Shown: one piece after another, positions 1-7,679 of the stretch
How the letters are laid out: the number at the start of each line of letters is the position of its first letter
Numbering within the stretch: the first letter of the stretch is position 1
Source of the DNA: Streptomyces sulfonofaciens
GTDB lineage: Bacteria; Actinomycetota; Actinomycetes; Streptomycetales; Streptomycetaceae
Reading direction: 5' to 3'
DNA: 64,000 nucleotides
Assembly (NCBI RefSeq): GCF_014656295.1
Contig: NZ_BNCD01000018.1
Location: forward strand, 105,036 to 169,035
The notes under the pieces: model-generated
The model's database searches: none
The model's input: only the letters and a program-made list of their open reading frames with translations
Told to the model about the DNA's origin: nothing
Translations under genes and position numbers: made by a program

Positions 1-1
1 G

Positions 2-1174
2 CGCGAGCAGACGCTGAACCAGCTCCTCGTCGAGATGGACGGCTTCGACGTGAAGGGCGGCGTGATCCTGATCGCCGCCACCAACCGCCCGGACATCCTC
101 GACCCCGCGCTGCTGCGCCCGGGCCGGTTCGACCGCCAGATCGCCGTCGACCGCCCGGACATGCAGGGCCGTCTGGAGATCCTCAAGGTCCACCAGAAGG
201 GCAAGCCGGTCGCTCCCGACGTCGACCTGTCGGCCGTGGCCCGCCGCACCCCCGGCTTCACCGGAGCCGACCTGAGCAACGTCCTCAACGAGGCCGCCCT
301 GCTCACCGCCCGCAGCAACCGCAAGCTGATCGACAACCAGATGCTGGACGAGGCGATCGACCGCGTCGTGGCGGGCCCGCAGAAGCGGACCAGGATCATG
401 TCCGACAAGGAGAAGAAGATCACCGCGTACCACGAGGGCGGCCACGCCCTGGTCGCGGCGGCCTCTCCCAACTCCGACCCGGTACACAAGATCACGATCC
501 TGTCCCGCGGCCGGGCGCTCGGGTACACCATGGTCCTCCCCGACGAGGACAAGTACTCGACCACGCGCAACGAGATGCTCGACCAGCTCGCCTACATGCT
601 GGGCGGCCGGGCCGCGGAGGAACTCGTCTTCCACGACCCGACCACCGGCGCGGCCAACGACATCGAGAAGGCCACCTCCACGGCCCGCTCCATGGTCACC
701 CAGTACGGCATGACCGAGCGGCTGGGCGCGATCAAGTTCGGCGGTGACCAGAGCGAGCCGTTCCTCGGCCGTGAGATGGCTCACCAGCGGGACTACTCGG
801 AAGAGGTCGCCGCCCTGGTCGACGAGGAGGTCAAGAAGCTCATCGAGAACGCGCACAACGAGGCCTGGGAGATCCTGGTCGAGAACCGCGACGTCCTGGA
901 CAACCTGGTCCTCGCGCTGCTCGAGAAGGAGACCCTCGGCAAGGAGCAGATCGCAGAGATCTTCGCCCCCATCGTGAAGCGCCCCGCCCGCCCTGCGTGG
1001 ACCGGTTCCTCGCGGCGCACGCCCTCGACCCGTCCGCCGGTGCTCTCGCCCAAGGAGCTCTCGCTGACGAACGGGGCCAACGGCACCGCGCCGGCGATCG
1101 CGACCGGAGCGCCCACGGAGACCGGTCCGGCGACTCCCACCGAGCAGGTCCCGGAGGACCGCCCGGAGAACTGA
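2..1174 (+). CDS. ftsH: ATP-dependent zinc metalloprotease FtsH, 3' part
   Basis: Membrane-anchored AAA+ protease that degrades damaged or short-lived membrane and cytosolic proteins. The gene enters from the left edge, so its membrane segments and Walker A motif are missing; the frame is open from base 2. Visible parts are the end of the AAA module (an Asn-Arg-Pro-Asp sensor stretch and the Arg-Pro-Gly-Arg-Phe-Asp arginine-finger region near 108-130) and the peptidase domain. The zinc site HEGGH is encoded at 431-445, with the third ligand Asp in the AAND motif near 659. The last 50 or so residues are a Pro/Ala/Thr-rich tail, usual for actinobacterial FtsH. A long perfect hairpin follows. 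folE is next, as in other streptomycetes. Confidence 0.97.
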   Translation, partial: REQTLNQLLVEMDGFDVKGGVILIAATNRPDILDPALLRPGRFDRQIAVDRPDMQGRLEILKVHQKGKPVAPDVDLSAVARRTPGFTGADLSNVLNEAALLTARSNRKLIDNQMLDEAIDRVVAGPQKRTRIMSDKEKKITAYHEGGHALVAAASPNSDPVHKITILSRGRALGYTMVLPDEDKYSTTRNEMLDQLAYMLGGRAAEELVFHDPTTGAANDIEKATSTARSMVTQYGMTERLGAIKFGGDQSEPFLGREMAHQRDYSEEVAALVDEEVKKLIENAHNEAWEILVENRDVLDNLVLALLEKETLGKEQIAEIFAPIVKRPARPAWTGSSRRTPSTRPPVLSPKELSLTNGANGTAPAIATGAPTETGPATPTEQVPEDRPEN

Positions 1175-1212
1175 ACGCCGGGCCCAGGGCCCCTCGGTCC
1201 GAGGCCGGAATG

Positions 1213-1254
1213 AACGCCGCGTCCCCCAGGTTCTAGCCTGGGGGACGCGGCGTT
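1213..1254 (+). terminator. Hairpin terminator after ftsH
   Basis: A perfect 18-bp stem (AACGCCGCGTCCCCCAGG paired with its exact complement) closes over the 6-base loop TTCTAG, 39 bases after the ftsH stop. There is no T-run, which is common for actinobacterial terminators. It separates ftsH from folE. Confidence 0.75.
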
Positions 1255-1393
1255 GCCGCGTGCCCCGCCGCAGGCTGCTTGGGGCGGGCGGCGAGGTGGC
1301 CCCGCGAGGCGCACAGCAGACGGCCCTGCGTGGATCGCAACAGCGCGCAGGGCACCGGGCACTGCGCAGACGTACGCACAGGAGCGATGACAC

Positions 1394-1999
1394 ATGACCG
1401 ACCCCGTGACGCTGGCCGGCGAGGGGCCGATAGGCGAATTCGACGAGCAGCGTGCCCAACGTGCGGTACGCGAGTTGCTGATCGCCGTCGGCGAGGACCC
1501 CGACCGTGAGGGCCTCAGGGAGACCCCGGCGCGGGTGGCGCGGGCGTACAAGGAGATCTTCGCGGGCCTGCGGCAGCAGCCAGAGGACGTGCTCACCACC
1601 ACCTTCGACCTCGGCCATGACGAGATGGTGCTGGTCAAGGACATCGAGGTGACCAGCACCTGCGAGCACCACCTGGTGCCGTTCGTCGGCTCCGCGCACG
1701 TCGGGTACATCCCCTCCGCCGACGGCAAGATCACGGGACTGTCGAAGCTGGCCCGGCTGGTCGATGTCTATGCCCGGCGGCCCCAGGTGCAGGAGCGGAT
1801 GACCACCCAGATCGCGGACTCGGTGATGAAGATCCTGGAGCCGCGCGGGGTGATCGTGGTCGTCGAGTGCGAGCACATGTGCATGACCATGCGGGGAGTG
1901 CGCAAGCCCGGGGCCAAGACGATCACATCCGCGGTGCGGGGCCAGCTACGCGATCCCGCGACCCGCAACGAGGCGATGAGCCTGATCATGGCGCACTGA
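1394..1999 (+). CDS. folE: GTP cyclohydrolase I
   Basis: Converts GTP to dihydroneopterin triphosphate, the first step of tetrahydrofolate synthesis. The 201-residue protein has the full family layout. Zinc ligands are Cys90 and His93 (CEHHLVPF motif) and Cys163 (EHMCM motif); the second half carries the conserved GLSKLARLVD and QVQERMT stretches. An AGGAG ribosome site lies 9 bases before the ATG. It follows ftsH on the same strand. The remaining folate genes lie on the other strand 1-3.5 kb away, so the cluster is in two transcription units. Length and motifs are normal. Confidence 0.98.
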   Translation: MTDPVTLAGEGPIGEFDEQRAQRAVRELLIAVGEDPDREGLRETPARVARAYKEIFAGLRQQPEDVLTTTFDLGHDEMVLVKDIEVTSTCEHHLVPFVGSAHVGYIPSADGKITGLSKLARLVDVYARRPQVQERMTTQIADSVMKILEPRGVIVVVECEHMCMTMRGVRKPGAKTITSAVRGQLRDPATRNEAMSLIMAH

Positions 2000-2283
2000 G
2001 CGGAGCCCCTGCGCGCTTGCCGGGAGCACGCGCCTGTTCGCCGGAGCGGACGTCTGCTTGCCGAAGCGGATGCCTGCGCGCCTGCTCCGGCCGTGTCCCG
2101 GGCGCCCGGCCGGCCGGTGGCCCGGACGCGAGCGCATCCGCCCCTTCGGGCAGGTGTCGCGTCCGGCCGGCCGTCTCCGGCATCCGCCGCCGTGCCGGGC
2201 CCATTTCCCACCGTGCCCGGTCTCGCCGTGGCCGGCCGTGCGGTTCGGTGTCCCACCGCGGTGGGGGCGGGGGAGTCGGTCCG

Positions 2284-2775
2284 CTACTCGGCGCGGGTCG
2301 CCCCCGAACCGGAGTTCTCGTCGTCGTCCTCCGGGAGCTTGCAGACGCGCTCGAGGAAGAACGCCGCCGCTATCACCGCGACACCGGTGACCACCGACAG
2401 GCCCGCATAGACGGCCTGGTCACGGCGCGCGGGGATGTCGAGCGACTCCAGCAGGAAGACGCCCGTGCCCCCGTACAGGCCCGCCACCAGGGCCGCCACG
2501 AGCGCGCTCGACTGGCCGAAGACCACGGCACGGGCCGCCATCAGCGGATCGACGCCCTTGGCTCCCGGCCGGCGCTCACGCTGGGCGCGCAACCTGGCCC
2601 GCAGCGAGAGTGCGGTGGCGAGCAGGACGACGGCGATGACCGCCAGCACGATGGGTGCGGCCAGCGGGACCCGGGGCAGCGTGCCCACCGAGTCCCACAG
2701 CCGGGCGCCGGCCCAGGACAGCACCCCGGCGACGACGAAAACCCCGGCCAGCATCCTGATGCGCAGCTGCTTCAC
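2284..2775 (-). CDS. DUF3180 membrane protein
   Basis: A 163-residue integral membrane protein of unknown function with four predicted membrane segments (roughly residues 8-25, 40-60, 92-110 and 120-140) and a short acidic C-terminus. It starts with GTG at 2775. From memory, DUF3180 proteins regularly sit directly downstream of folK in actinobacteria, which is the arrangement here (157 bases after the folK stop, same strand). The context suggests a link to the folate operon, but the sequence shows no catalytic motif. It is convergent with folE; the 284-base gap between them holds only imperfect GC-rich repeats. Confidence 0.85.
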   Translation of the reverse strand: MKQLRIRMLAGVFVVAGVLSWAGARLWDSVGTLPRVPLAAPIVLAVIAVVLLATALSLRARLRAQRERRPGAKGVDPLMAARAVVFGQSSALVAALVAGLYGGTGVFLLESLDIPARRDQAVYAGLSVVTGVAVIAAAFFLERVCKLPEDDDENSGSGATRAE

Positions 2776-2932
2776 TTCGCCCCTTCACCGACGGCGGCCG
2801 TACACCCGCTCCGGCCGGAGCGCGCGGTGGGTGCGGGCACGCTGGTTCGTCCGCGGGGCCGCCGGAGCGGCCGGTGGGTCACCGGACGTGACCGGTCCCG
2901 TCCCCGCGGACCTTTCCGGTAGACCTTAACGA

Positions 2933-3544
2933 CTACTCGGGCAGCCGGAGTTCCAGGTCGACACGGACTGCGACGCCTTCCTGCCGCACCGCCTCCAGCA
3001 ACCCCGCCACCGGCCCCCGGCCCGGCAACTGCGCCTCCGGGTCGACGTCGTGCCAGGGGACCAGGACGAAGGCGCGCTCGTGGGCGCGCGGATGGGGGAG
3101 GGTGAGCACCGGGTCGTCGGAGACCACATCGGCGTAGGCGACGATGTCCACATCGAGGGTGCGCGGCCCCCACTGCTCCTCGCGGACCCGGTGGAAGGCC
3201 TCCTCCACGGCCTGCGCACGCTCCAGCAGGGAGGACGGCGGCAGGGTCGTCCTCACCACCACGACCGCGTTGAAGTACGTCGGCTGGCTGCCCGGCGTGA
3301 CACCCCAGGGCTCGGTCTCGTACACCGGCGAGACGGCCTTGACGCGCAGGCCCGGGGTGTCCTCCAGGGCGTCGACGGCGCCCTGGAGGTTCTCCAGGCG
3401 GTTGCCGAGGTTGCTCCCCAGGGAGATCACCGCGCGTTTGGGGTTGCTGAGCGTGACGTCTGCCGCGTCCACCTGCTGCACCACGGAGGCCGGTACCGGC
3501 TGTACGGTCGGGTCGCCCTGCCCCTCGGCGAAGAATGCGGTCAT
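2933..3544 (-). CDS. folK: 6-hydroxymethyl-7,8-dihydropterin pyrophosphokinase
   Basis: Transfers pyrophosphate from ATP to 6-hydroxymethyl-dihydropterin, giving the substrate of FolP. The start is the ATG at 3544, which overlaps the folB stop by 4 bases (ATGA), so the two are translationally coupled. The protein is 203 residues. The first 37 residues are a variable leader, followed by the HPPK signature ISLGSNLGNR, the YETEPWG substrate loop and the catalytic/ATP region GPRTLDVDIV. The C-terminal HPRAHERAFVLVPW stretch is typical. An upstream in-frame extension read into the folB strand is a shadow. Confidence 0.96.
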   Translation of the reverse strand: MTAFFAEGQGDPTVQPVPASVVQQVDAADVTLSNPKRAVISLGSNLGNRLENLQGAVDALEDTPGLRVKAVSPVYETEPWGVTPGSQPTYFNAVVVVRTTLPPSSLLERAQAVEEAFHRVREEQWGPRTLDVDIVAYADVVSDDPVLTLPHPRAHERAFVLVPWHDVDPEAQLPGRGPVAGLLEAVRQEGVAVRVDLELRLPE

Positions 3545-3900
3545 GCTCGGCTCCGGATGATGGTGACGGTCACGTCGTCGAAGGGGACCGTGATCGGTGC
3601 GTCCGGCTTGTGCACGCGGACCTCCGCCTCCAGCACCCCCTCGTGGGTCAGGCACGCCTGGGCGATGCGCTCCGCCAGCGTCTCGATGAGGGCCACCGGC
3701 TCCCCGGCGACGATGCCCACGACCTCTTCCGCCACGGTGCCGTAGTCCACGGTCTTCGTGAGGTCGTCGTCGGCCGCGGCCGCGCGGGTGTCCAGGCCCA
3801 GGACGAGGTCCACCACGAAGGGCTGGCCCTCCTCGCGCTCCCGCGCGTAGACCCCGTGGTGCCCTCGGGCTCTGAGTCCGTGCAGCGCGACACGATCCAC
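3541..3900 (-). CDS. folB: 7,8-dihydroneopterin aldolase
   Basis: Cleaves dihydroneopterin to 6-hydroxymethyl-dihydropterin and glycolaldehyde. About 119 residues, the normal size, with the HGLRARGHHGVYAREREEGQ N-terminal signature and the LIETLAERIA substrate-binding helix containing the conserved Glu. Two GTG starts are possible, at 3909 and 3900. I prefer 3900 because an AGGAG site lies 8 bases before it, whereas at 3909 the same AGGAG nearly touches the start codon. It overlaps folK by 4 bases. Upstream lies the NTF2-like gene, 281 bases away on the same strand. Confidence 0.95.
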   Translation of the reverse strand: MDRVALHGLRARGHHGVYAREREEGQPFVVDLVLGLDTRAAAADDDLTKTVDYGTVAEEVVGIVAGEPVALIETLAERIAQACLTHEGVLEAEVRVHKPDAPITVPFDDVTVTIIRSRA

Positions 3901-4181
3901 GCGAATCACTCCTGCAGTCGTCGGTCATGGCCGGGCCGTGTGCGGTGCGGTCGGTCACCGGCCCGGGAGGGAATCTACCCGTGGGCACCGACAGTGCCCC
4001 GGGCCGGGACCGTGACCGGGCGTAACCCCCGTCCTGGCACACCGGCCCGGGAACACCGTGCAGGTGCCCCCGGCCGACGCTCCGGACGACGTCGTCGCGC
4101 GGCGTCCGGGGCGGCGCGGCTGAGCTTGTTCAGGCCGGACGACCAGGCCGGACCGTTCGGCGTATCAGAGCCCTTACCCAC

Positions 4182-4649
4182 TCAGACGGCGGTGTCGTCA
4201 CCTTCGTCGTCCTCGGATTCGGCCAGAACGGGGGAGCCGTGGTGGGACCAGAGCTTCCAGCCGTCCGGTGTGCGCAGGAACACATTCGTGGCGACCACGA
4301 GCTGGCCCACGAGCGGTCCCGGCTCGTCGCTGTCATCGGGGGCGGGGCCGCCGCTGAGGATGTTCTCCGTGCAGGTCACCAGGGCGGTACCGCCGGTGAC
4401 GGCGACCTGGACGTCGGTGAGGAAGAACTGGATGTAGTCCGTGTTCGCCATGATCAGGGCGTAGGACCTCAGCACCTCGCCGCGGCCGGTCAGTACCGGC
4501 CAGCCCGGGTGCACGCAGGAGACCTGCGGTTCGCCGTCGCCCAGCCAGAGGGTGGCGAGTTCCTCGAAGTCACCGCGCTCCAGCGCCTCGTAGAAGGCGG
4601 TGTTGACGCCCTCCACCCGTTCGGCATCGGTACGGGCTGCGCCGGTCAC
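4182..4649 (-). CDS. SnoaL/NTF2-like protein
   Basis: A 155-residue cone-shaped-barrel protein of the SnoaL-like / DUF4440 type, recognisable from the N-terminal helix (VNTAFYEALERGDFEELATLW), the CVHPGWPVLTGRGEVL segment and the C-terminal WKLWSHHGSPV strand. The start is the GTG at 4649, overlapping the folP stop by 4 bases (GTGA), so it is co-translated with folP. Such proteins bind small hydrophobic ligands or act as enzymes, and no substrate can be read from the sequence. Its fixed place between folP and folB in streptomycetes suggests a role in or near pterin metabolism, which is inference. The last 15 residues are acidic. Confidence 0.88.
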   Translation of the reverse strand: MTGAARTDAERVEGVNTAFYEALERGDFEELATLWLGDGEPQVSCVHPGWPVLTGRGEVLRSYALIMANTDYIQFFLTDVQVAVTGGTALVTCTENILSGGPAPDDSDEPGPLVGQLVVATNVFLRTPDGWKLWSHHGSPVLAESEDDEGDDTAV

Positions 4650-5542
4650 AGGGCTCCTTCCGTGGTGCCGGCACCGGTCGCGGTGCGGGCACCCGCTACG
4701 GCGCGGGCGACGCGGACGGCGTCCGCGGTGGGGCGCACCTCGTGGACCCGGACCGCCCAGGCGCCCTGGTGCGCCGCGATGGCGGAGACCGCGGCGGTGG
4801 CCGCGTCCCGCTCGCGGGCGGGCGGTGGAGCGCCGTCGGGGGAGGCGAGCACCCGGCCGAGGAACCGCTTGCGCGACGCCGCCACCAGCACCGGGCGGTC
4901 CAGGTCCGCCAGCCGGTCGAGGTGGGCCAGCAGGGTCAGGTCGTGTTCCGCGTCCTTGGAGAAGCCGAGGCCGGGGTCGATGACGATCCGGTCGGCGCGG
5001 ACACCGCCGTCGACGACGGCGTCGATGCGCGCGCGCAGCTCGGTGACGACCTCGGAGACCACGTCGGCGTAGACGCCGCGGACGTTCGGGCCCTCCAGGA
5101 AGCCGCGCCAGTGCATCACCACGAACGGTGCGGCCGCCTCGGCCACCACGGGGATCATGGCGGGGTCGGCGAGGCCGCCGCTGACGTCGTTGACGAGCAG
5201 GGCTCCCTCGGCCAGGGCCCGCTCGGCGACGGAGGCGCGCATGGTGTCCACGGACACGGCGACCCCCTCCGAGGCCAGGCCCCGCACCACCGGCACCACC
5301 CGGCGCAGCTCCTCCGCCTCGTCCACCCGGGCGGCGCCCGGTCGGGTGGACTCGCCGCCCACGTCGACCAGGTCCGCGCCCTGGGCGACCAGGTCGAGGC
5401 CGTGCTTGACCGCGGTCGTGGCGTCGAAGAAGCGGCCGCCGTCGGAGAAGGAGTCGGGTGTCACATTCACGACCCCCATGACCGCGCAGCGGTCCCATTC
5501 GGGCAGCCCCGCGACTCGGCCGTGGCCACGCAACGTACTCAT
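4646..5542 (-). CDS. folP: Dihydropteroate synthase
   Basis: Condenses 6-hydroxymethyl-dihydropterin pyrophosphate with p-aminobenzoate; the target of sulfonamides. The 298-residue TIM barrel shows every signature: MGVVNVTPDSFSDGG, the DVGGESTRPGA loop, SVDTMR, LVNDVSGG, DPGLGFSKDAEHD and the substrate-binding SRKRFLG. It is the first gene of the minus-strand folate unit (folP, NTF2-like, folB, folK, DUF3180). Upstream is a 630-base gene-free region that must contain the promoter. The C-terminal 20 residues are Ala/Thr-rich filler. Confidence 0.98.
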   Translation of the reverse strand: MSTLRGHGRVAGLPEWDRCAVMGVVNVTPDSFSDGGRFFDATTAVKHGLDLVAQGADLVDVGGESTRPGAARVDEAEELRRVVPVVRGLASEGVAVSVDTMRASVAERALAEGALLVNDVSGGLADPAMIPVVAEAAAPFVVMHWRGFLEGPNVRGVYADVVSEVVTELRARIDAVVDGGVRADRIVIDPGLGFSKDAEHDLTLLAHLDRLADLDRPVLVAASRKRFLGRVLASPDGAPPPARERDAATAAVSAIAAHQGAWAVRVHEVRPTADAVRVARAVAGARTATGAGTTEGAL

Positions 5543-6173
5543 GCCTCCAGCCTAGGCCCGCCGTCCGACACCCGGCCGCGTGCGGCTCGCTCCGATTGCG
5601 CCTCGGCCGGGGACGTGCGGGGCGTCCTGGGCCGGGGACGTGCGGTGCGGGAGCCCGGGGGCCGCGCGGCGGGAGGCCGGGAGGCCCGGCCCCCGTACAC
5701 GGCCGCCCCGCCGGGGTTGTCCGGCGGCGGGGCCCGCCGGGGTTGCCCGGCCGGGTGGCTCCGCCGGGTGGCCCCAGGGGGTGGGGCCCCCTGCTCGGGA
5801 ACGGGCGCGTGGAGACCGCCGGGTGCAGACGGGCGCGTGGAGACCGGCGCGTGCAGACCGCCGGGTGGAGGCCGCCCCACCGGCGGGCGGTGAGGGAGGA
5901 GGACCGTCGGCGTCGTCATCGTGCTCAGTCGGCCGCGTCCCGTTGCGCTTCCCTGCCCCCTCACGGCTCGTCCCGTCGTGGGGGGCGTGCCGCGGTGCGC
6001 TGTCGCGCCCCGGCGCCGACTGCCCCAAGTCTGCGATGTTCGGGGGCTTTTGTGTGGATGTTGGAGTGGCCGGAGTCTCTTTTTGTGTATCTGGCGCTCT
6101 TCTTCGGCATCTGGTACTGGGTTTTTGCCGGGCGGCCCACCACGGGCACCCCTTGCGCGGTAAGTTTCTGGCC
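5543..6173. other. Gene-free divergent region between folP and the coiled-coil gene
   Basis: 631 bases with no convincing gene. It holds GC-rich direct repeats: GGCCGGGGACGTGCGG twice near 5605 and 5631, CGCCGGGGTTG units near 5709-5745, and alternating (GCGCGTGGAGACC / GTGCAGACCGCCGGG) units at about 5803-5880. The last part (6038-6140) is clearly less GC-rich than its surroundings and probably carries promoters. It could also hold a tiny hydrophobic reading frame starting at 6058, listed among the findings. Confidence 0.6.
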
Positions 6174-7658
6174 ATGCCACGTGGACGTCACCGCCATTCC
6201 CCCCCTCTGCACAAGTTGCTGCCGCCTTCGGCGATCGCGGGCGTCTCCGTCGTCTGCGCCGCGGGCACCTGGTTCTCGGCGGAGCCCGTGGTGCTGCGCG
6301 GCCTTGCGGTGGGTGCCGCGGCGGCCGCCGTCGTGGGCTCGGTCGTGATGCGGAGCTGGGACCGGCTGGCGGGCAGACAGGTGGCCGACCTGGTGCGGGC
6401 ACGGGAGAGCGACGGCTGGACCCACGAGGAGCGGGTGGCCGAGCTGGAGGCGGACCTCGACGAGTCGCGCGAGCTCAGGCAGAAGCTGGAGAGGAAGCTC
6501 CGCTCGAAGCGGGCGGAGCTGGCGGGACTGCGCAATGAGCACGCCGCGCTGCTGCGGCGGTACGCCACCGCGGAGACGGAGCGTGCCAGTGCGCTCGAAG
6601 GGCGCCGTCTGCTCGCGATCGAGGCGGTTCCCGGGGCGGCGGACGACGCGGCGGGCGGCAGGCCGGGTCCCGAATCCGAGGTACGTCCCGAGCCCGCACC
6701 GGAGCCGGTGCCCGAGTTGACGCCGGAGGAGCGGCTGCCCGCCGTGCGGCGCAGCGCGGAGGCCGCGAGGGCGCGCGGCACGACCCCGCCCGCCTCGCTC
6801 TTCCTGCGTGCGAACGCCGCGCTCGAACTACTGGCTCGCAGGGCCGCACCGCCCACCCCCCAGGGACCGCAACCCACACCGCCACGGGGCAGGACCGCAC
6901 CGGCCGGACCCCATGGCCCCGGTGCTCCCGGGCCGCGGCGGCCCGGTGCACCCGGGGCGCAGGGCGCGCACCGGGTTCCGGAGCAGGCGCAGCGGCAGCC
7001 GCGGACGCCCGCGCCGGGACCGGCCCAGCGGGCGGAGCGCCCTGCGGGTCCGCAGGACGGGCAGGGCCTGGCCCGGGTGCGGACGGCGGCGCGGCCGACG
7101 CCCGCCGGGGCGGCGCGGATCGCCTCGGTACGGACCCTGGGCGCCCCGGGGACCGCGCAGGCGGACGTCGCGTCGGCAGGGGACGGGCCCGAGCGGGCCG
7201 GTGCGGCGCAGGCCGCGTCGGCTCGGGAGGGGGCGTCCCGGGAGGAGGCGGCGCGGGCCGCGGGTCAGGTGGCCCCGGCGGACGCCCCCGGTGCCGGTGA
7301 GGGCCATGAGCGCGCCGGGGAGACCCAGCAGGCGGGGCCCTGCGCTGTCCCGGCCGCGGCGGCGGCGGTGGTGGTGGCGCCGGCGGCGCCGATGCGCCCT
7401 GCCCTGGCGGGCGGTTTCGACTTCTTCGGCAACAAGGCCGCGGCCGTGGCGGAGCCGTCCGCCCTGGACGCCGTGCACAACACGGATCTCGCGGACGTGG
7501 TCGGCGACGAGGCGCTGGCCCTGCACAAGGCCGAGGAGGAGGCGACGTTCAGGCCCGCAGGCGCGGCCGAGCGTGGTGTCGGCCAGATCATCGACCTCAC
7601 CGCGCACGACGAGACGGAGCGACTGGACGTCACGGACCTGCGCGGCGCCGTCTCCTAG
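6174..7658 (+). CDS. Membrane protein with coiled coil and Pro/Ala-rich tail
   Basis: A 494-residue protein I cannot name. Residues 1-13 are basic, two hydrophobic segments follow (about 16-35 and 43-62), then a strongly heptad-like, charged region (roughly 80-140, rich in Glu, Arg, Leu and Ala) predicted to form a coiled coil. The rest is a low-complexity Pro/Ala/Gly/Arg tail ending in an acidic conserved-looking segment with FDFFGNKAAA near residue 418. The start at 6174 is chosen because upstream in-frame codons have poor third-position GC, and a basic N-terminus before a membrane helix suits an N-in anchor. The overall look is that of a streptomycete envelope or cytoskeletal accessory protein; function unknown. 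Confidence 0.75.
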   Translation: MPRGRHRHSPPLHKLLPPSAIAGVSVVCAAGTWFSAEPVVLRGLAVGAAAAAVVGSVVMRSWDRLAGRQVADLVRARESDGWTHEERVAELEADLDESRELRQKLERKLRSKRAELAGLRNEHAALLRRYATAETERASALEGRRLLAIEAVPGAADDAAGGRPGPESEVRPEPAPEPVPELTPEERLPAVRRSAEAARARGTTPPASLFLRANAALELLARRAAPPTPQGPQPTPPRGRTAPAGPHGPGAPGPRRPGAPGAQGAHRVPEQAQRQPRTPAPGPAQRAERPAGPQDGQGLARVRTAARPTPAGAARIASVRTLGAPGTAQADVASAGDGPERAGAAQAASAREGASREEAARAAGQVAPADAPGAGEGHERAGETQQAGPCAVPAAAAAVVVAPAAPMRPALAGGFDFFGNKAAAVAEPSALDAVHNTDLADVVGDEALALHKAEEEATFRPAGAAERGVGQIIDLTAHDETERLDVTDLRGAVS

Positions 7659-7679
7659 GAGCGGCGCCGCGAGGGGCGC

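Noticed and set aside
5961..6107. A 49-codon basic minus-strand frame starting MPKKSARY
   Set aside because: No ribosome site and poor third-position GC; it lies opposite the hydrophobic micro-ORF, which has better bias.
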